From: Paraburkholderia polaris
Lineage (GTDB): Bacteria > Pseudomonadota > Gammaproteobacteria > Burkholderiales > Burkholderiaceae
Assembly: GCF_012927345.1 (NCBI RefSeq)
Contig: NZ_JABBGJ010000039.1
Coordinates: 1 to 64,000 of the forward strand
Direction: 5' to 3'
DNA: 64,000 nt
A program made the translations under genes and the position numbers. The notes beneath the pieces are model-generated. The model saw only the letters and a list, made by a program, of their open reading frames with translations, ran no database searches and was not told the origin of the DNA. Shown in pieces: positions 27,163-38,589 of this stretch; the first letter of the stretch is position 1, and each line of letters opens with the position of its first letter.

Positions 27163-28080
27163 ATGTTGAAGCAGCGCACTATCAAATCAATCGTCAAGAC
27201 AGTCGGCATCGGCCTGCACTCCGGCCGCAAGGTCGAACTGACGCTCCGCCCGGCGGCGGCGGGTACTGGCATCGTGTTTTCGCGCGTGGATTTGCCCACG
27301 CCGGTGGACATCCCCGCGTCGGCGATGGCGATTGGCGATACGCGTCTCGCTTCCGTGTTGCAGAAAGACGGCGCGCGCGTGTCGACTATCGAGCATTTGA
27401 TGTCCGCATGTGCAGGCCTTGGCATCGATAACCTTTATATCGACGTCACCGCTGAAGAAATTCCAATCATGGACGGCAGTGCGGGTTCGTTCGTGTTTCT
27501 GATTCAGTCGGCCGGTATTGAAGAGCAGAACGCGCCGAAGAAATTCATTAAGGTCACCAAGCCGGTCGAAATTCGCGACGGCGATAAATTCGCGCGTCTC
27601 GATCCGTATTTTGGTTTCAAGCTCAAATTCACCATCGATTTCCGTCACCCGGCTGTGGATAAAACCGGTCAGGCGCTGGAAGTGGATTTTGCCAATACGT
27701 CGTATGTGCGGGAAATAGCCCGTGCGCGTACGTTCGGCTTTGCGCATGAAGTGGAAATGATGCGCGAACTCGGTTTGGCGCGCGGCGGCAGCATGGATAA
27801 CGCCATCGTGCTGGACGAATACCGCATTCTGAACAACGACGGACTGCGTTACGACGACGAATTTGTGAAGCACAAGATGCTCGACGCGATCGGCGATCTG
27901 TACGTGATCGGCCATCCGTTGCTGGCTTCGTACACGGCATACAAGTCGGGCCACGGCCTGAACAACGCGCTGCTGCGCGAGCTGCTGGCACATGAGGATT
28001 CATACGAAGTCGTTACTTTCGACGACACGCAGAAGGCGCCGCGCGGCTTTGCATACGAAACGCAAACGGCGTTCGCGTGA
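27163..28080 (+). CDS. lpxC: UDP-3-O-acyl-N-acetylglucosamine deacetylase LpxC
   Basis: This 305-residue zinc amidase carries out the committed step of lipid A synthesis in the cytoplasm. Zinc and catalytic motifs are visible: STIEHLMSA with the first zinc histidine, EEIPIMDGSA, and HKMLDAIGDLYVIGHP with the second histidine and the aspartate. Length equals the E. coli enzyme (305). It is followed by a shared terminator with the convergent DUF721 gene. Confidence 0.96.
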   Translation: MLKQRTIKSIVKTVGIGLHSGRKVELTLRPAAAGTGIVFSRVDLPTPVDIPASAMAIGDTRLASVLQKDGARVSTIEHLMSACAGLGIDNLYIDVTAEEIPIMDGSAGSFVFLIQSAGIEEQNAPKKFIKVTKPVEIRDGDKFARLDPYFGFKLKFTIDFRHPAVDKTGQALEVDFANTSYVREIARARTFGFAHEVEMMRELGLARGGSMDNAIVLDEYRILNNDGLRYDDEFVKHKMLDAIGDLYVIGHPLLASYTAYKSGHGLNNALLRELLAHEDSYEVVTFDDTQKAPRGFAYETQTAFA

Positions 28081-28123
28081 TGTGAGTAGCGCCTTCGGAT
28101 GAACTTTCCGAAGTGAATGGATG

Positions 28124-28158
28124 AAAAATAAGCGGCCCATCTGGGCCGCTTATTTTTT
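28124..28158. terminator. Bidirectional terminator lpxC / DUF721 gene
   Basis: AAAAATAAGCGGCCCA (28124-28139) pairs with TGGGCCGCTTATTTTT (28142-28157). T runs lie at the 3' side on both strands. It ends three bases before the stop of the convergent gene at 28161 and 44 bases after the lpxC stop. Confidence 0.9.
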
Positions 28159-28160
28159 GT

Positions 28161-28646
28161 TCAGCGATTTCTCCGATGCCGCGCGGCCATTTTCGCCAAA
28201 GCTTCCTGCAGCGGCGAGGGTGCGAGCGATTGGGAGAGCGCGTGCAGCGCATCCGCGCCGACCGGCGTCATGCGCGCCTGCTTGACCGGCGGCGGTTCCT
28301 TCAAAGGCTGCGGCCGCACGCGAATCCTCAGCGCATTGACCGGCCAGCCGCGCTGCTGCAGATCTGACAGCAACCGCGGCTCAATCTGGCGCAGGCGGGC
28401 GGCCAGTGCGTTGTGCCCGGTAAACAGGGCCAGCACGCCTTCCTTGATGAAGCTCGGCTCCACGCTCGTTGCCAGATAGTCCGGCAGCAGCTCGCGCAGA
28501 TCCTTTTCCAGCGCCGCAATCTGCTCGACGCCCGCGCGCAGGGCCACGAACGCGTCGGTGCGATTCAGCACTTCGGCGACGGGCTGCGGGCGGCGCGCTT
28601 TGAACTGCTTGGGCGGCGGCCTTGAAAAGGACGGAAAACGGCTCAT
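28161..28646 (-). CDS. dciA: DUF721 protein, DciA-like replicative helicase loader
   Basis: This 161-residue protein contains a DUF721 domain (about residues 20-115, with the LLPDYLATS and NALAARLRQIEPRLL segments) and a basic, proline-rich N-terminus and C-terminus. DUF721 is the domain of DciA, the ancestral bacterial protein that helps load or operate the DnaB helicase. The place between lpxC and secA is also where a DUF721 gene sits in Pseudomonas, which supports orthology. The frame is open another 49 codons upstream, but MSRFPSF at 28646 is the natural start. Function is inferred from family only. Confidence 0.7.
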   Translation of the reverse strand: MSRFPSFSRPPPKQFKARRPQPVAEVLNRTDAFVALRAGVEQIAALEKDLRELLPDYLATSVEPSFIKEGVLALFTGHNALAARLRQIEPRLLSDLQQRGWPVNALRIRVRPQPLKEPPPVKQARMTPVGADALHALSQSLAPSPLQEALAKMAARHRRNR

Positions 28647-28815
28647 GTTTGACGGTGACGGCGTGTTTGCACCCGATGTGCGCTCACGCCGCGATTGTAC
28701 CGCGCGGGATGCACGCGGACCCGCCTCAATGCGTACCGCCGGAGGTCGCTGCGGCGGGCTTCCTGTGCCTTGCCGCCGTCGCGCCGCTGACACAGGCGCG
28801 GCCGGGGGCGCGTGC

Positions 28816-28821
28816 TAAAAT
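28816..28821 (+). promoter_or_regulatory. Candidate extended -10 element for secA
   Basis: TGC followed by TAAAAT (28816-28821) forms an extended -10 box in otherwise very GC-rich DNA, 115 bases before the secA ATG. A CTGACA at 28787 is too far away (23 bases) to be a normal -35. The rest of the 290-base gap 28647-28936 shows no gene. Confidence 0.45.
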
Positions 28822-28936
28822 GCCCGATTCGAATTCACTCTTGGACTAAGCCGCCGAGGCCCTTCCGACCCCGGAGCGCACGTGCACGAACCGCACGCCG
28901 CGAACCAGCCGAAGCCGCGACGCAGACACCGATCCG

Positions 28937-31747
<2,811 letters not shown>

Positions 31748-31755
31748 TGGCGAAG

Positions 31756-31786
31756 GCGGCGCGCTTTAAGCGCGCCGCTTCGTTTT
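31756..31786 (+). terminator. Terminator after secA
   Basis: GCGGCGCGCTT (31756-31766) pairs with AAGCGCGCCGC (31768-31778) and is followed by TTCGTTTT. It starts eight bases after the secA stop codon. Confidence 0.75.
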
Positions 31787-31857
31787 ACACGCTGTTTTGC
31801 TGGTGATTTCGCGATGGTTCGGCAACATGCCCGAGCCATCAGTTTCCGTTTCCTTCG

Positions 31858-31880
31858 ATGCCGGCGTCTGCCGGCATTTT
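31858..31880 (+). terminator. Hairpin with T run just before argJ
   Basis: ATGCCGGC (31858-31865) pairs with GCCGGCAT (31870-31877) around GTCT, with TTT following. It ends 18 bases before the argJ start codon, leaving no room for a promoter in between. It may be a second secA terminator or an attenuator in the argJ leader. Confidence 0.6.
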
Positions 31881-31898
31881 CTTCGACAGGTCGCGACC

Positions 31899-33140
31899 AT
31901 GGCTGTCAATTTCCCCTCGATCGATCCCGCTCAACTTCACCCTGTCGCCGGCGTTACGCTGGGCTGGGCGGAGGCGAATATCCGCAAGCCGAACCGCAAG
32001 GACGTGCTGGTCATTTCCGTCGGCGAAAGTGCGACGGTAGGCGGCGTGTTCACGCAGAACCGCTTTTGCGCTGCACCCGTCACGGTGTGCCGTGAGAATC
32101 TGGAGCGCGTGCGCGCAGGCTGCAAGCCGATTCGTGCGCTGGTAATCAACACCGGTAACGCAAATGCAGGCACGGGCGAACCAGGCCTCGTGGCTGCGCG
32201 CGAAACCTGCGACGAACTCGCGCGTCTCGTGGACATCACGCCGGAACAGGTGTTGCCGTTTTCGACGGGCGTGATTCTGGAGCCGCTGCCGGTCGATCGT
32301 CTGAAGGCCGGTTTGCCGGCCGCGCTGGCGAACCGCAAGGAAGCCAACTGGTACGACGCCGCCCAGGCGATCATGACCACGGACACGCTGCCGAAAGCCA
32401 CCTCGCGCCAGGTCACGATCGACGGCCACACTGTCACGCTCACCGGCATCAGCAAGGGCGCCGGTATGATCAAGCCGAACATGGCGACTATGCTCGGCTT
32501 CCTCGCGTTCGACGCCGCTGTCGCGCAACCGGTGCTCGACGCGCTGGTCAAGCATGTGGCGGACCGTTCGTTCAACTGCATCACGATCGACGGCGATACG
32601 TCGACCAACGATTCTTTCATCCTGATCGCCTCGGGCCAATCGAGCCTGCCGGCGATCACGTCCACCGATTCGCCCGCTTATGCAGCGCTGCGCGACGCGG
32701 TGACCGAAGTCGCCCAGACCCTCGCACAACTGATCGTGCGCGACGGCGAAGGCGCGACCAAATTCATGACCGTGCATGTCGAAGGCGGCTCGAGCGTCGG
32801 CGAATGCCGCCAGATCGCTTACGCGATCGGCCACTCGCCGCTCGTGAAGACGGCCTTCTATGCATCGGACCCGAATCTCGGCCGCATTCTCGCGGCCATC
32901 GGCTATGCCGGCGTGGACGATCTCGACGTCGGCAAGATCGATCTGTATCTGGACGACGTGCTGGTCGCCACTGCCGGCGGCCGCAATCCGGCCTACCGTG
33001 AGGAAGACGGCCAGCGCGTCATGAAAAAGAGCGAGATCGGCATTCGCGTCGTACTCGGGCGCGGCAATGCGCAAGCCACGATCTGGACTTGCGATCTGTC
33101 GCACGACTACGTGAGCATCAACGCCGACTATCGTTCGTAA
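31899..33140 (+). CDS. argJ: Bifunctional ornithine acetyltransferase / N-acetylglutamate synthase ArgJ
   Basis: This 413-residue enzyme recycles the acetyl group in arginine biosynthesis, moving it from N-acetylornithine to glutamate. It is made as one chain that cleaves itself before the nucleophilic threonine; the KGAGMIKPNMATMLG motif places this at T197. INTGNANAGTG and DSFILIASG are typical. The frame is open upstream, but M at 31899 gives the standard MAVNFPSIDP start. Whether it uses acetyl-CoA as well (bifunctional) cannot be seen. Confidence 0.95.
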   Translation: MAVNFPSIDPAQLHPVAGVTLGWAEANIRKPNRKDVLVISVGESATVGGVFTQNRFCAAPVTVCRENLERVRAGCKPIRALVINTGNANAGTGEPGLVAARETCDELARLVDITPEQVLPFSTGVILEPLPVDRLKAGLPAALANRKEANWYDAAQAIMTTDTLPKATSRQVTIDGHTVTLTGISKGAGMIKPNMATMLGFLAFDAAVAQPVLDALVKHVADRSFNCITIDGDTSTNDSFILIASGQSSLPAITSTDSPAYAALRDAVTEVAQTLAQLIVRDGEGATKFMTVHVEGGSSVGECRQIAYAIGHSPLVKTAFYASDPNLGRILAAIGYAGVDDLDVGKIDLYLDDVLVATAGGRNPAYREEDGQRVMKKSEIGIRVVLGRGNAQATIWTCDLSHDYVSINADYRS

Positions 33141-33182
33141 CCAGGTTTATTACGCGGCCCTTTGGCCGCTTACCTTACAGCC

Positions 33183-34052
33183 ATGGACAAACTCGAACAG
33201 TTTCTGACCCGGGCCGAAGCCGTGCTCGTCCGCCTCGAAGCGATGCTTCCACCCGCCCAACCGGAGATCGACTGGTCGGCGGCGGTCGCCTTTCGCTGGC
33301 GCAAGCGCCAGGGGCGCGGCTATCTGCAGCCGGTTCCCGCCATTTCGTCGATCACGCTCGACGACCTGCAAAACATCGACCGCCAGAAAGGGCTGATCGA
33401 GCAGAACACGCGTCAGTTCGTGCACAAGCAGCCGGCTAATAACGTGCTGCTGACGGGCGCGCGCGGCACCGGCAAGTCGTCGCTGATCAAGGCGTGCCTG
33501 AACGCCTATGCGAAAGACGGCCTGCGCCTGATCGAAGTGGATAAAGACGATTTGCACGATCTCGGCGACATCGTCGATCTGATCGCGCAACGGCCGGAGC
33601 GCTTCGTGGTGTTCTGCGACGACCTGTCGTTCGAAGACGGCGAGTCAGGCTACAAGGCGCTGAAGGTCGCCCTCGACGGCTCGATCGCTGCGCAGTCAGA
33701 CAACGTGCTGATCTACGCAACGTCCAACCGCCGCCATCTGCTGCCCGAGTACATGAGCGACAACGAGACGTACAAGCACACGTCCGACGGCGAGATTCAT
33801 CCGGGCGAACTGGTCGAAGAAAAGATCTCGCTGTCCGAGCGCTTCGGGCTGTGGGTCAGCTTCTACCCGTTCAAGCAGGACGACTACCTGTCGATCATCG
33901 GCCACTGGCTGCGCCATTTCGGCTGCGACGACGCGGAAGTCGAGGCGGCGCGTGGCGATGCGCTGGTGTGGGCGCTGGAGCGCGGTTCACGCTCGGGCCG
34001 CGTCGCGTGGCAATTCGCTCGCGACTGGTCTGGCCGGAAGACCTCGGCATGA
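33183..34052 (+). CDS. DUF815-family AAA+ ATPase
   Basis: This 289-residue protein has a P-loop GARGTGKS at residues 92-99 and a Walker B-like FVVFCDDLSFE, followed by IYATSNRRHLLPEY, a sensor-1-like segment. The layout matches the DUF815 family, DnaA/DnaC-like AAA+ ATPases of unknown role. The ATG at 33183 is chosen over a TTG 21 bases upstream. Its stop overlaps the mutT start by four bases (ATGA), so the two are translationally coupled. I cannot assign a function. Confidence 0.85.
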   Translation: MDKLEQFLTRAEAVLVRLEAMLPPAQPEIDWSAAVAFRWRKRQGRGYLQPVPAISSITLDDLQNIDRQKGLIEQNTRQFVHKQPANNVLLTGARGTGKSSLIKACLNAYAKDGLRLIEVDKDDLHDLGDIVDLIAQRPERFVVFCDDLSFEDGESGYKALKVALDGSIAAQSDNVLIYATSNRRHLLPEYMSDNETYKHTSDGEIHPGELVEEKISLSERFGLWVSFYPFKQDDYLSIIGHWLRHFGCDDAEVEAARGDALVWALERGSRSGRVAWQFARDWSGRKTSA

Positions 34053-34471
34053 GCGACGCGCAGAAGAACGCGGCTGGCCGCCCGGTGACCGAGGTGGCTG
34101 TCGGCGTGCTGATCCAGCCGGACGGACACTATCTGCTGGCGCAGCGCCCGGCCGGCAAGCCGTACGAAGGGTACTGGGAGTTTCCGGGCGGCAAGCTGGA
34201 GGCGGGCGAGTCGGTCGAGGCCGCACTAGCGCGTGAGTTGCACGAGGAACTGGGTATCGACGTCGAGGCGAGCCATCTTTGGCACACGCTCGAACACGAC
34301 TACCCGCACGCCTATGTGCGGCTGTTCTTCTGCAAGGTGACGCAGTGGTCCGGCGAGCCGCACGGGCGTGAAGGCCAGGCATTTGTCTGGCAGACGCTGC
34401 CAGCGGATGTCTCGCCGTTGTTGCCGGCGACGATTCCCGTGCTGGAATGGCTCGCGGCTGAGAAAAACTAG
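34049..34471 (+). CDS. mutT: MutT-type Nudix hydrolase (8-oxo-dGTPase)
   Basis: This 140-residue protein carries the full Nudix box, beginning GGKLEAGESVEAAL and ending RELHEELGI, which binds the metal and cleaves nucleoside diphosphate derivatives. MutT removes 8-oxo-dGTP and prevents A-to-C errors. The flanking VAVGVLIQ, QRPAGKPYEGYWEFPGGK and C-terminal W-based segments match MutT rather than other Nudix enzymes. The start ATG at 34049 overlaps the upstream ATPase gene. It is convergent with yacG. Confidence 0.9.
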   Translation: MSDAQKNAAGRPVTEVAVGVLIQPDGHYLLAQRPAGKPYEGYWEFPGGKLEAGESVEAALARELHEELGIDVEASHLWHTLEHDYPHAYVRLFFCKVTQWSGEPHGREGQAFVWQTLPADVSPLLPATIPVLEWLAAEKN

Positions 34472-34564
34472 AGAAATGACGCGATTGCAGGGGGCGCTGC
34501 ATAAGTAGCGTCGTCCCGCGCGACTGCAGCACGCCCTGCGTGTGTCTACAGCCTGCCGCCGTGC

Positions 34565-34762
34565 TCAATGCGGGTTGTAGTCTCCGCCAGGCGATTCATC
34601 CGCCGGCGCTTCTTCAGCCGTGCCGCCTATTTTGTACTTCTCAGCGGCCCAGGCGCCGAGGTCGATCTGCTTACAGCGATCGGAGCAGAACGGGCGGAAG
34701 CGGTTTTCAGGGGTCCAGCGGACATCCTTCCCGCAAGTGGGGCATTTGACGACGGTAGGCAT
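34565..34762 (-). CDS. yacG: DNA gyrase inhibitor YacG (zinc-binding)
   Basis: This 65-residue protein has the YacG zinc site C7-x2-C10 and C26-x3-C30, with CPTCGK and FCSDRCKQIDLGAW. YacG binds GyrB and blocks its DNA binding. The acidic, Gly/Pro-rich tail after residue 45 is likely disordered. It is the last gene of the pilBCD-coaE-zapD-yacG series, 114 bases after zapD. Confidence 0.95.
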   Translation of the reverse strand: MPTVVKCPTCGKDVRWTPENRFRPFCSDRCKQIDLGAWAAEKYKIGGTAEEAPADESPGGDYNPH

Positions 34763-34876
34763 ACGGTCAGGCAGTCGATCGGAAACGGAACAAGTAATGA
34801 ATATAGGGGCATTTTTCGCTGCTTTAAAGGCGCAGCCCCGCGCTTCAGTTCTACGAGGCGGCCCTTGCAGGCCAGT

Positions 34877-35632
34877 TTACAGGCTGCACAGCGTGAGCTG
34901 GAACGGTACGTCGACATCCACCGCGCGAGGACGCAGATCGCCGTCCTGCACCGTGAATCGCACCCAGAGCATGTACTTGTTAGCGCTGGCCTCTGGAATC
35001 ACGCGCAATTCAGGTGCCACCCGTACTTGCATCAACTGGTATGAACGGCCTGACAGCATCTGCTGATAGCTACCCTGCATCGCCATGACTTTGGACGCCT
35101 GACCCGATTCGCGCGCGAGGCGCAGCACGATTGTCGCCGCATCGCGCAACGGCAGCAGCGGCGTGACCCATTTGGCGATGTCCTGCCGACGCTGATCAGG
35201 ATGGATCTGCTGCCATGCGTAGTACGAGGGCAAATCGAACTTGCAGGTGCCGCCCGGGATGATCGCGCGGCTGCGGATACTGGCGAGCCATTCATTGTCT
35301 GCCAAATGCTGGCCGGTCTTGCCCTGCATCTGTGAAAGCCCCGCCAGGGTTTGCTCGATTTCCCCTAGCACCGCCTCCAGCGCGTTCTGCTCGATACCCG
35401 GATTGCCCCGGAACGGCGCCAGGGTTTGCCGTTGGCGCTCGAGTTCCTTCATCAGATCGGACTTCAGATCCGCGCGACCCGCAACCTCGGAGATTTCGAA
35501 CAACGTTGTCAGTGCGACGTGATGTTCACGGGCGTCTTCCTGAGTCAGAAAGAACGTGAAGCGCTCGAACAGATCTTCGAGGCGCAATAGCGTCCGGATT
35601 CGCTCGTTGAAGGGATACTCGTAAAGGATCAA
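34877..35632 (-). CDS. zapD: Z-ring associated protein ZapD
   Basis: This 251-residue cytoplasmic protein crosslinks FtsZ filaments. The N-terminus MILYEYPFNERIRTLLRLE is the family signature, followed by an alpha-helical domain and a beta domain rich in charged residues. Length matches E. coli ZapD (247). The 151-base gap from coaE may hold a promoter, though no clear box is visible. Confidence 0.94.
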   Translation of the reverse strand: MILYEYPFNERIRTLLRLEDLFERFTFFLTQEDAREHHVALTTLFEISEVAGRADLKSDLMKELERQRQTLAPFRGNPGIEQNALEAVLGEIEQTLAGLSQMQGKTGQHLADNEWLASIRSRAIIPGGTCKFDLPSYYAWQQIHPDQRRQDIAKWVTPLLPLRDAATIVLRLARESGQASKVMAMQGSYQQMLSGRSYQLMQVRVAPELRVIPEASANKYMLWVRFTVQDGDLRPRAVDVDVPFQLTLCSL

Positions 35633-35783
35633 GCGGGCTCGCCTCGGGCGTGGTCGGTGACGGGAATGCAGAACATTCTAATGCCGTGAGACTACCCTAG
35701 CAATCACGCACTTTTTCAGCGCGCTTTTGCAACTTTTTTCACGTGTTTCGGGCGGTTTTCTGAGTGCTTCGGCTCGCGTGTTC

Positions 35784-36386
35784 TCAGGCGCCCGCTAGCG
35801 ACAGATAGACGCGATGCTGCGCATCGACGTGCGCTTTGAGCGCTTCGAGCGGCGCGTTGTCGTTGTTGATTACGTCGTCGGCTGCAGCGAGGCGTGCTTC
35901 GCGCGTCGCCTGGCGGGCGATGATCGCCAGCACCTGTTCACGGCTAAACCCGTTGCGACTCATCACGCGCGAGATTTGCGTCTCGACGCTGCAATCGACC
36001 GTCAATACACGATTCACGCGTGTCTTCCAGCTACCCGACTCCACCAGCAGCGGTACCACCACGATTACATACGGCCCTTGCGCCTCACGCTGTTCGCGCT
36101 CGGTCTCCGCACGAATTAACGGATGCGTGATGCCTTCGAGGCGTTTGCGCGCGCCGTCGTCGCTGAACACCAGCGTGCGCATACGGGCGCGGTCGAGCGA
36201 GCCGTCTGCCGCAACGAACGAATCGCCAAACTCCGCGGCGATCTGCGGCATCGCAATGCCGTGCGGCGCCGTGATGCGGTGCGCGATCAGGTCCGTGTCG
36301 ACAAGCGGCACGCCGTGCGCGGCGAACAGGTCGGCCACGGTCGATTTGCCGCTACCGATGCCACCGGTCAATCCCACAGCAAACAT
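35784..36386 (-). CDS. coaE: Dephospho-CoA kinase
   Basis: This 200-residue kinase carries out the last step of coenzyme A synthesis. The P-loop GLTGGIGSGKS is at the N-terminus, followed by a VDTDLIAHRI substrate segment and a basic R-x-x-x-R lid region. It lies three bases after the pilD stop, so it is cotranscribed with the pilus genes. Confidence 0.95.
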   Translation of the reverse strand: MFAVGLTGGIGSGKSTVADLFAAHGVPLVDTDLIAHRITAPHGIAMPQIAAEFGDSFVAADGSLDRARMRTLVFSDDGARKRLEGITHPLIRAETEREQREAQGPYVIVVVPLLVESGSWKTRVNRVLTVDCSVETQISRVMSRNGFSREQVLAIIARQATREARLAAADDVINNDNAPLEALKAHVDAQHRVYLSLAGA

Positions 36387-36389
36387 GCT

Positions 36390-37331
36390 TCAGCCTCCCA
36401 ACGCCAGATAAAGCGGTGTGCCGAGAAATAGCGTAACAGCACCGCCCGCTGCGAGAAATGGCCCGAACGGCAGCGGCTCTTCGAAGCGCATGCGGCCGCG
36501 CCATGTCGCCACGAGACCGACCACCGCGCCCGCGACCGCCGCGATCAGCACAATCTGCGGCAGCGCCGCCCAGCCGAGCCATGCGCCGAGCGCAGCCAGC
36601 AGTTTGAAATCGCCATAACCCATCCCTTCAACGCCGCGCACCAACCGGAACAGCCAATGCACGGCCCACAGCACCAGATAGCCGAAGATCGCGCCCAGCA
36701 CGGCATCGTGGAGGCTCGCGAACATGCCGTTGAAGTTGACGATCAGGCCAGCCCACAGGAGCGGCAGTGTCATCGAGTCCGGCAGCAGATGAGTGTCGAT
36801 GTCGATCGCGCTCATCGCGAGCAGTGCGGCGCATAGTCCGAAGGCGGCGAATGCCATGCCGGTCGGCCCGTACAGCGCGAGCGCCCCGGCCGCGAAGGCG
36901 GCGCTCGCGATTTCCAGCAGCGGATAGCGCAGGCTTATGCGTGTCTTGCATGCCGAGCAGCGCCCGCGCAATATCAGATAGCTCAGCACCGGCAGATTCT
37001 CCCACGCGCTGAGCACATGGCCGCAATGAGGGCATGCGCTGCGCGGCACCCACAGGTTGTAGCGGGCGGGCAAGCCGTCGTTTTCGAGCGGTTGTTCGGT
37101 GGCCTCGCTGACCTCCTCGCGCCACGCACGCTCCAGCATGATCGGCACTCGATGCACGACCACGTTCAGGAAGCTGCCGATCACCAGACCGAATACGACC
37201 GCGAATGCGATCTGCAGGCCGCTGGGCAAGCTGCCGAACGCGAGCCCGAGGCCGGTTGCGAAGTGGCCGGGCAGCAGGCCCGAAAGCAGGCTGGAAGAGG
37301 TATCTGACACGAGCGGAATGGTGGCCTGCAT
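36390..37331 (-). CDS. pilD: Prepilin peptidase / N-methyltransferase PilD
   Basis: This 313-residue polytopic inner-membrane aspartyl protease cleaves type IV prepilins and pseudopilins and methylates their new N-terminus. The cytoplasmic zinc site is C100-x2-C103 and C125-x2-C128. The catalytic aspartates lie in the IDIDTHLLPD segment (about 176-185) and in GYGDFK (D241). It follows pilC by 28 bases. One peptidase usually serves both type IV pili and type II secretion. Confidence 0.95.
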   Translation of the reverse strand: MQATIPLVSDTSSSLLSGLLPGHFATGLGLAFGSLPSGLQIAFAVVFGLVIGSFLNVVVHRVPIMLERAWREEVSEATEQPLENDGLPARYNLWVPRSACPHCGHVLSAWENLPVLSYLILRGRCSACKTRISLRYPLLEIASAAFAAGALALYGPTGMAFAAFGLCAALLAMSAIDIDTHLLPDSMTLPLLWAGLIVNFNGMFASLHDAVLGAIFGYLVLWAVHWLFRLVRGVEGMGYGDFKLLAALGAWLGWAALPQIVLIAAVAGAVVGLVATWRGRMRFEEPLPFGPFLAAGGAVTLFLGTPLYLALGG

Positions 37332-37359
37332 ATATAAAGGGTGGGATTCGGCTGCGATG

Positions 37360-38589
37360 CTACACCACGTTGCCGAGTTGAATAATGGGAAGATACATCG
37401 CGATCACCAGGCCGCCGACCAGCGTACCTAGCACGATGATGACAAGCGGCTCGCACAGGCTCGAGAGCGTGCCGATCTTTTCGTCTACCTGACGATCGGC
37501 GAGCGATGCCACATCGATCAGCATTGTGTCGAGCGCGCCGGACTCCTCGGCAACTGCAACCGGCTGTACGACCTCCGGTGGAAAGCAGTGCGCCGCGCGC
37601 ATTGCTGCGGCGAGCCGTTCGCCGCGCCGCAGCCGGGCGGCAATCTCCACGGTGGCGCGATCGAAGAAAGCGTTGCCGGTGGCGTGAGTCAGTGAATCGA
37701 ACGCGTCCGCGAGCGGAGTGCCGGCCGACAGCAAGGTGCCGAGCGCGCGGCTCCAGCGCGCCGCGCACAAGGTGCGCAGCAACGGACCGGCGACTGGCAT
37801 TGTCAGGGATATGCGCGCGAAACGGATGCGTGTTGCTTCGGAACGTCGTACCAGAAATGTCACAGCCGAGCTTGCTGTGAAGGTCATGATGACCAGAGGA
37901 ATGCTCCATTGCGCGGCACCTGCGGACAAAGCCAGCACGAACTGCGTCGGTGCGGGCAGCTTCGCTCCGAAGCCGTCGAAGATCTGCTTGAAGGTAGGCA
38001 CAACCCAGATCAGCAACGCCGCGGTAATCGCAATGGCGAGCAACAGGATGGCCACCGGATAGGTCAGCGCCGCGCGCACCTTGGCACGCTGCGCGGCAGC
38101 ACGTTCGCGGTCGTCAGCGAGCCGGGCGAGGACTGTCGCCAATGCGCCGGCCGCTTCGCCGACCTCGACAAGCTGGCAGTACAGCGCATTGAATTGCGCC
38201 GGATGCCGCTGCAATGCCGCCGAAAAACGCAGGCCACCGGTGATATCGCGCGCCAGCGCGCCGACGATTCGCGGCATGCCGGGCTGGCGCGAACTCTGCG
38301 GTTGAGCGAGAAGATCGAGTGCAGGTGCAAGCGGCAAACCGGCGCGCAGCAGACTGGCAAGCTGGCGGGTGAATATCGTCACGTCGGTGGTGCGGGTTTT
38401 GGGACGTGGCGCCGGCCCGCGGGCCGCCAGTTCTACGATGAACAGCTTTTCGCGCTTGAGTATGGCTCGCGCGGCGCTTACGTCTGGCGCAATGAGGGCA
38501 CCGGCCTTTTGTACGCCGTCGGTATCGACGCCGCGCCATCTGAAGCGCATCTCGGCCGCTGGCGGTGGGTGAGTCGTCGCGGCGCTCAT
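37360..38589 (-). CDS. pilC: Type IV pilus / type II secretion inner-membrane platform protein PilC
   Basis: This 409-residue protein has two T2SSF domains and three membrane helices (about residues 175-195, 220-240 and 380-400). It is the platform around which the assembly ATPase turns pilin subunits into the fibre. The N-terminal FRWRGVDTDGVQKAGALIAPD segment and FTRQLASLLRAGLPLAPALDLL are typical. Its start overlaps the pilB stop by four bases. Confidence 0.94.
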   Translation of the reverse strand: MSAATTHPPPAAEMRFRWRGVDTDGVQKAGALIAPDVSAARAILKREKLFIVELAARGPAPRPKTRTTDVTIFTRQLASLLRAGLPLAPALDLLAQPQSSRQPGMPRIVGALARDITGGLRFSAALQRHPAQFNALYCQLVEVGEAAGALATVLARLADDRERAAAQRAKVRAALTYPVAILLLAIAITAALLIWVVPTFKQIFDGFGAKLPAPTQFVLALSAGAAQWSIPLVIMTFTASSAVTFLVRRSEATRIRFARISLTMPVAGPLLRTLCAARWSRALGTLLSAGTPLADAFDSLTHATGNAFFDRATVEIAARLRRGERLAAAMRAAHCFPPEVVQPVAVAEESGALDTMLIDVASLADRQVDEKIGTLSSLCEPLVIIVLGTLVGGLVIAMYLPIIQLGNVV

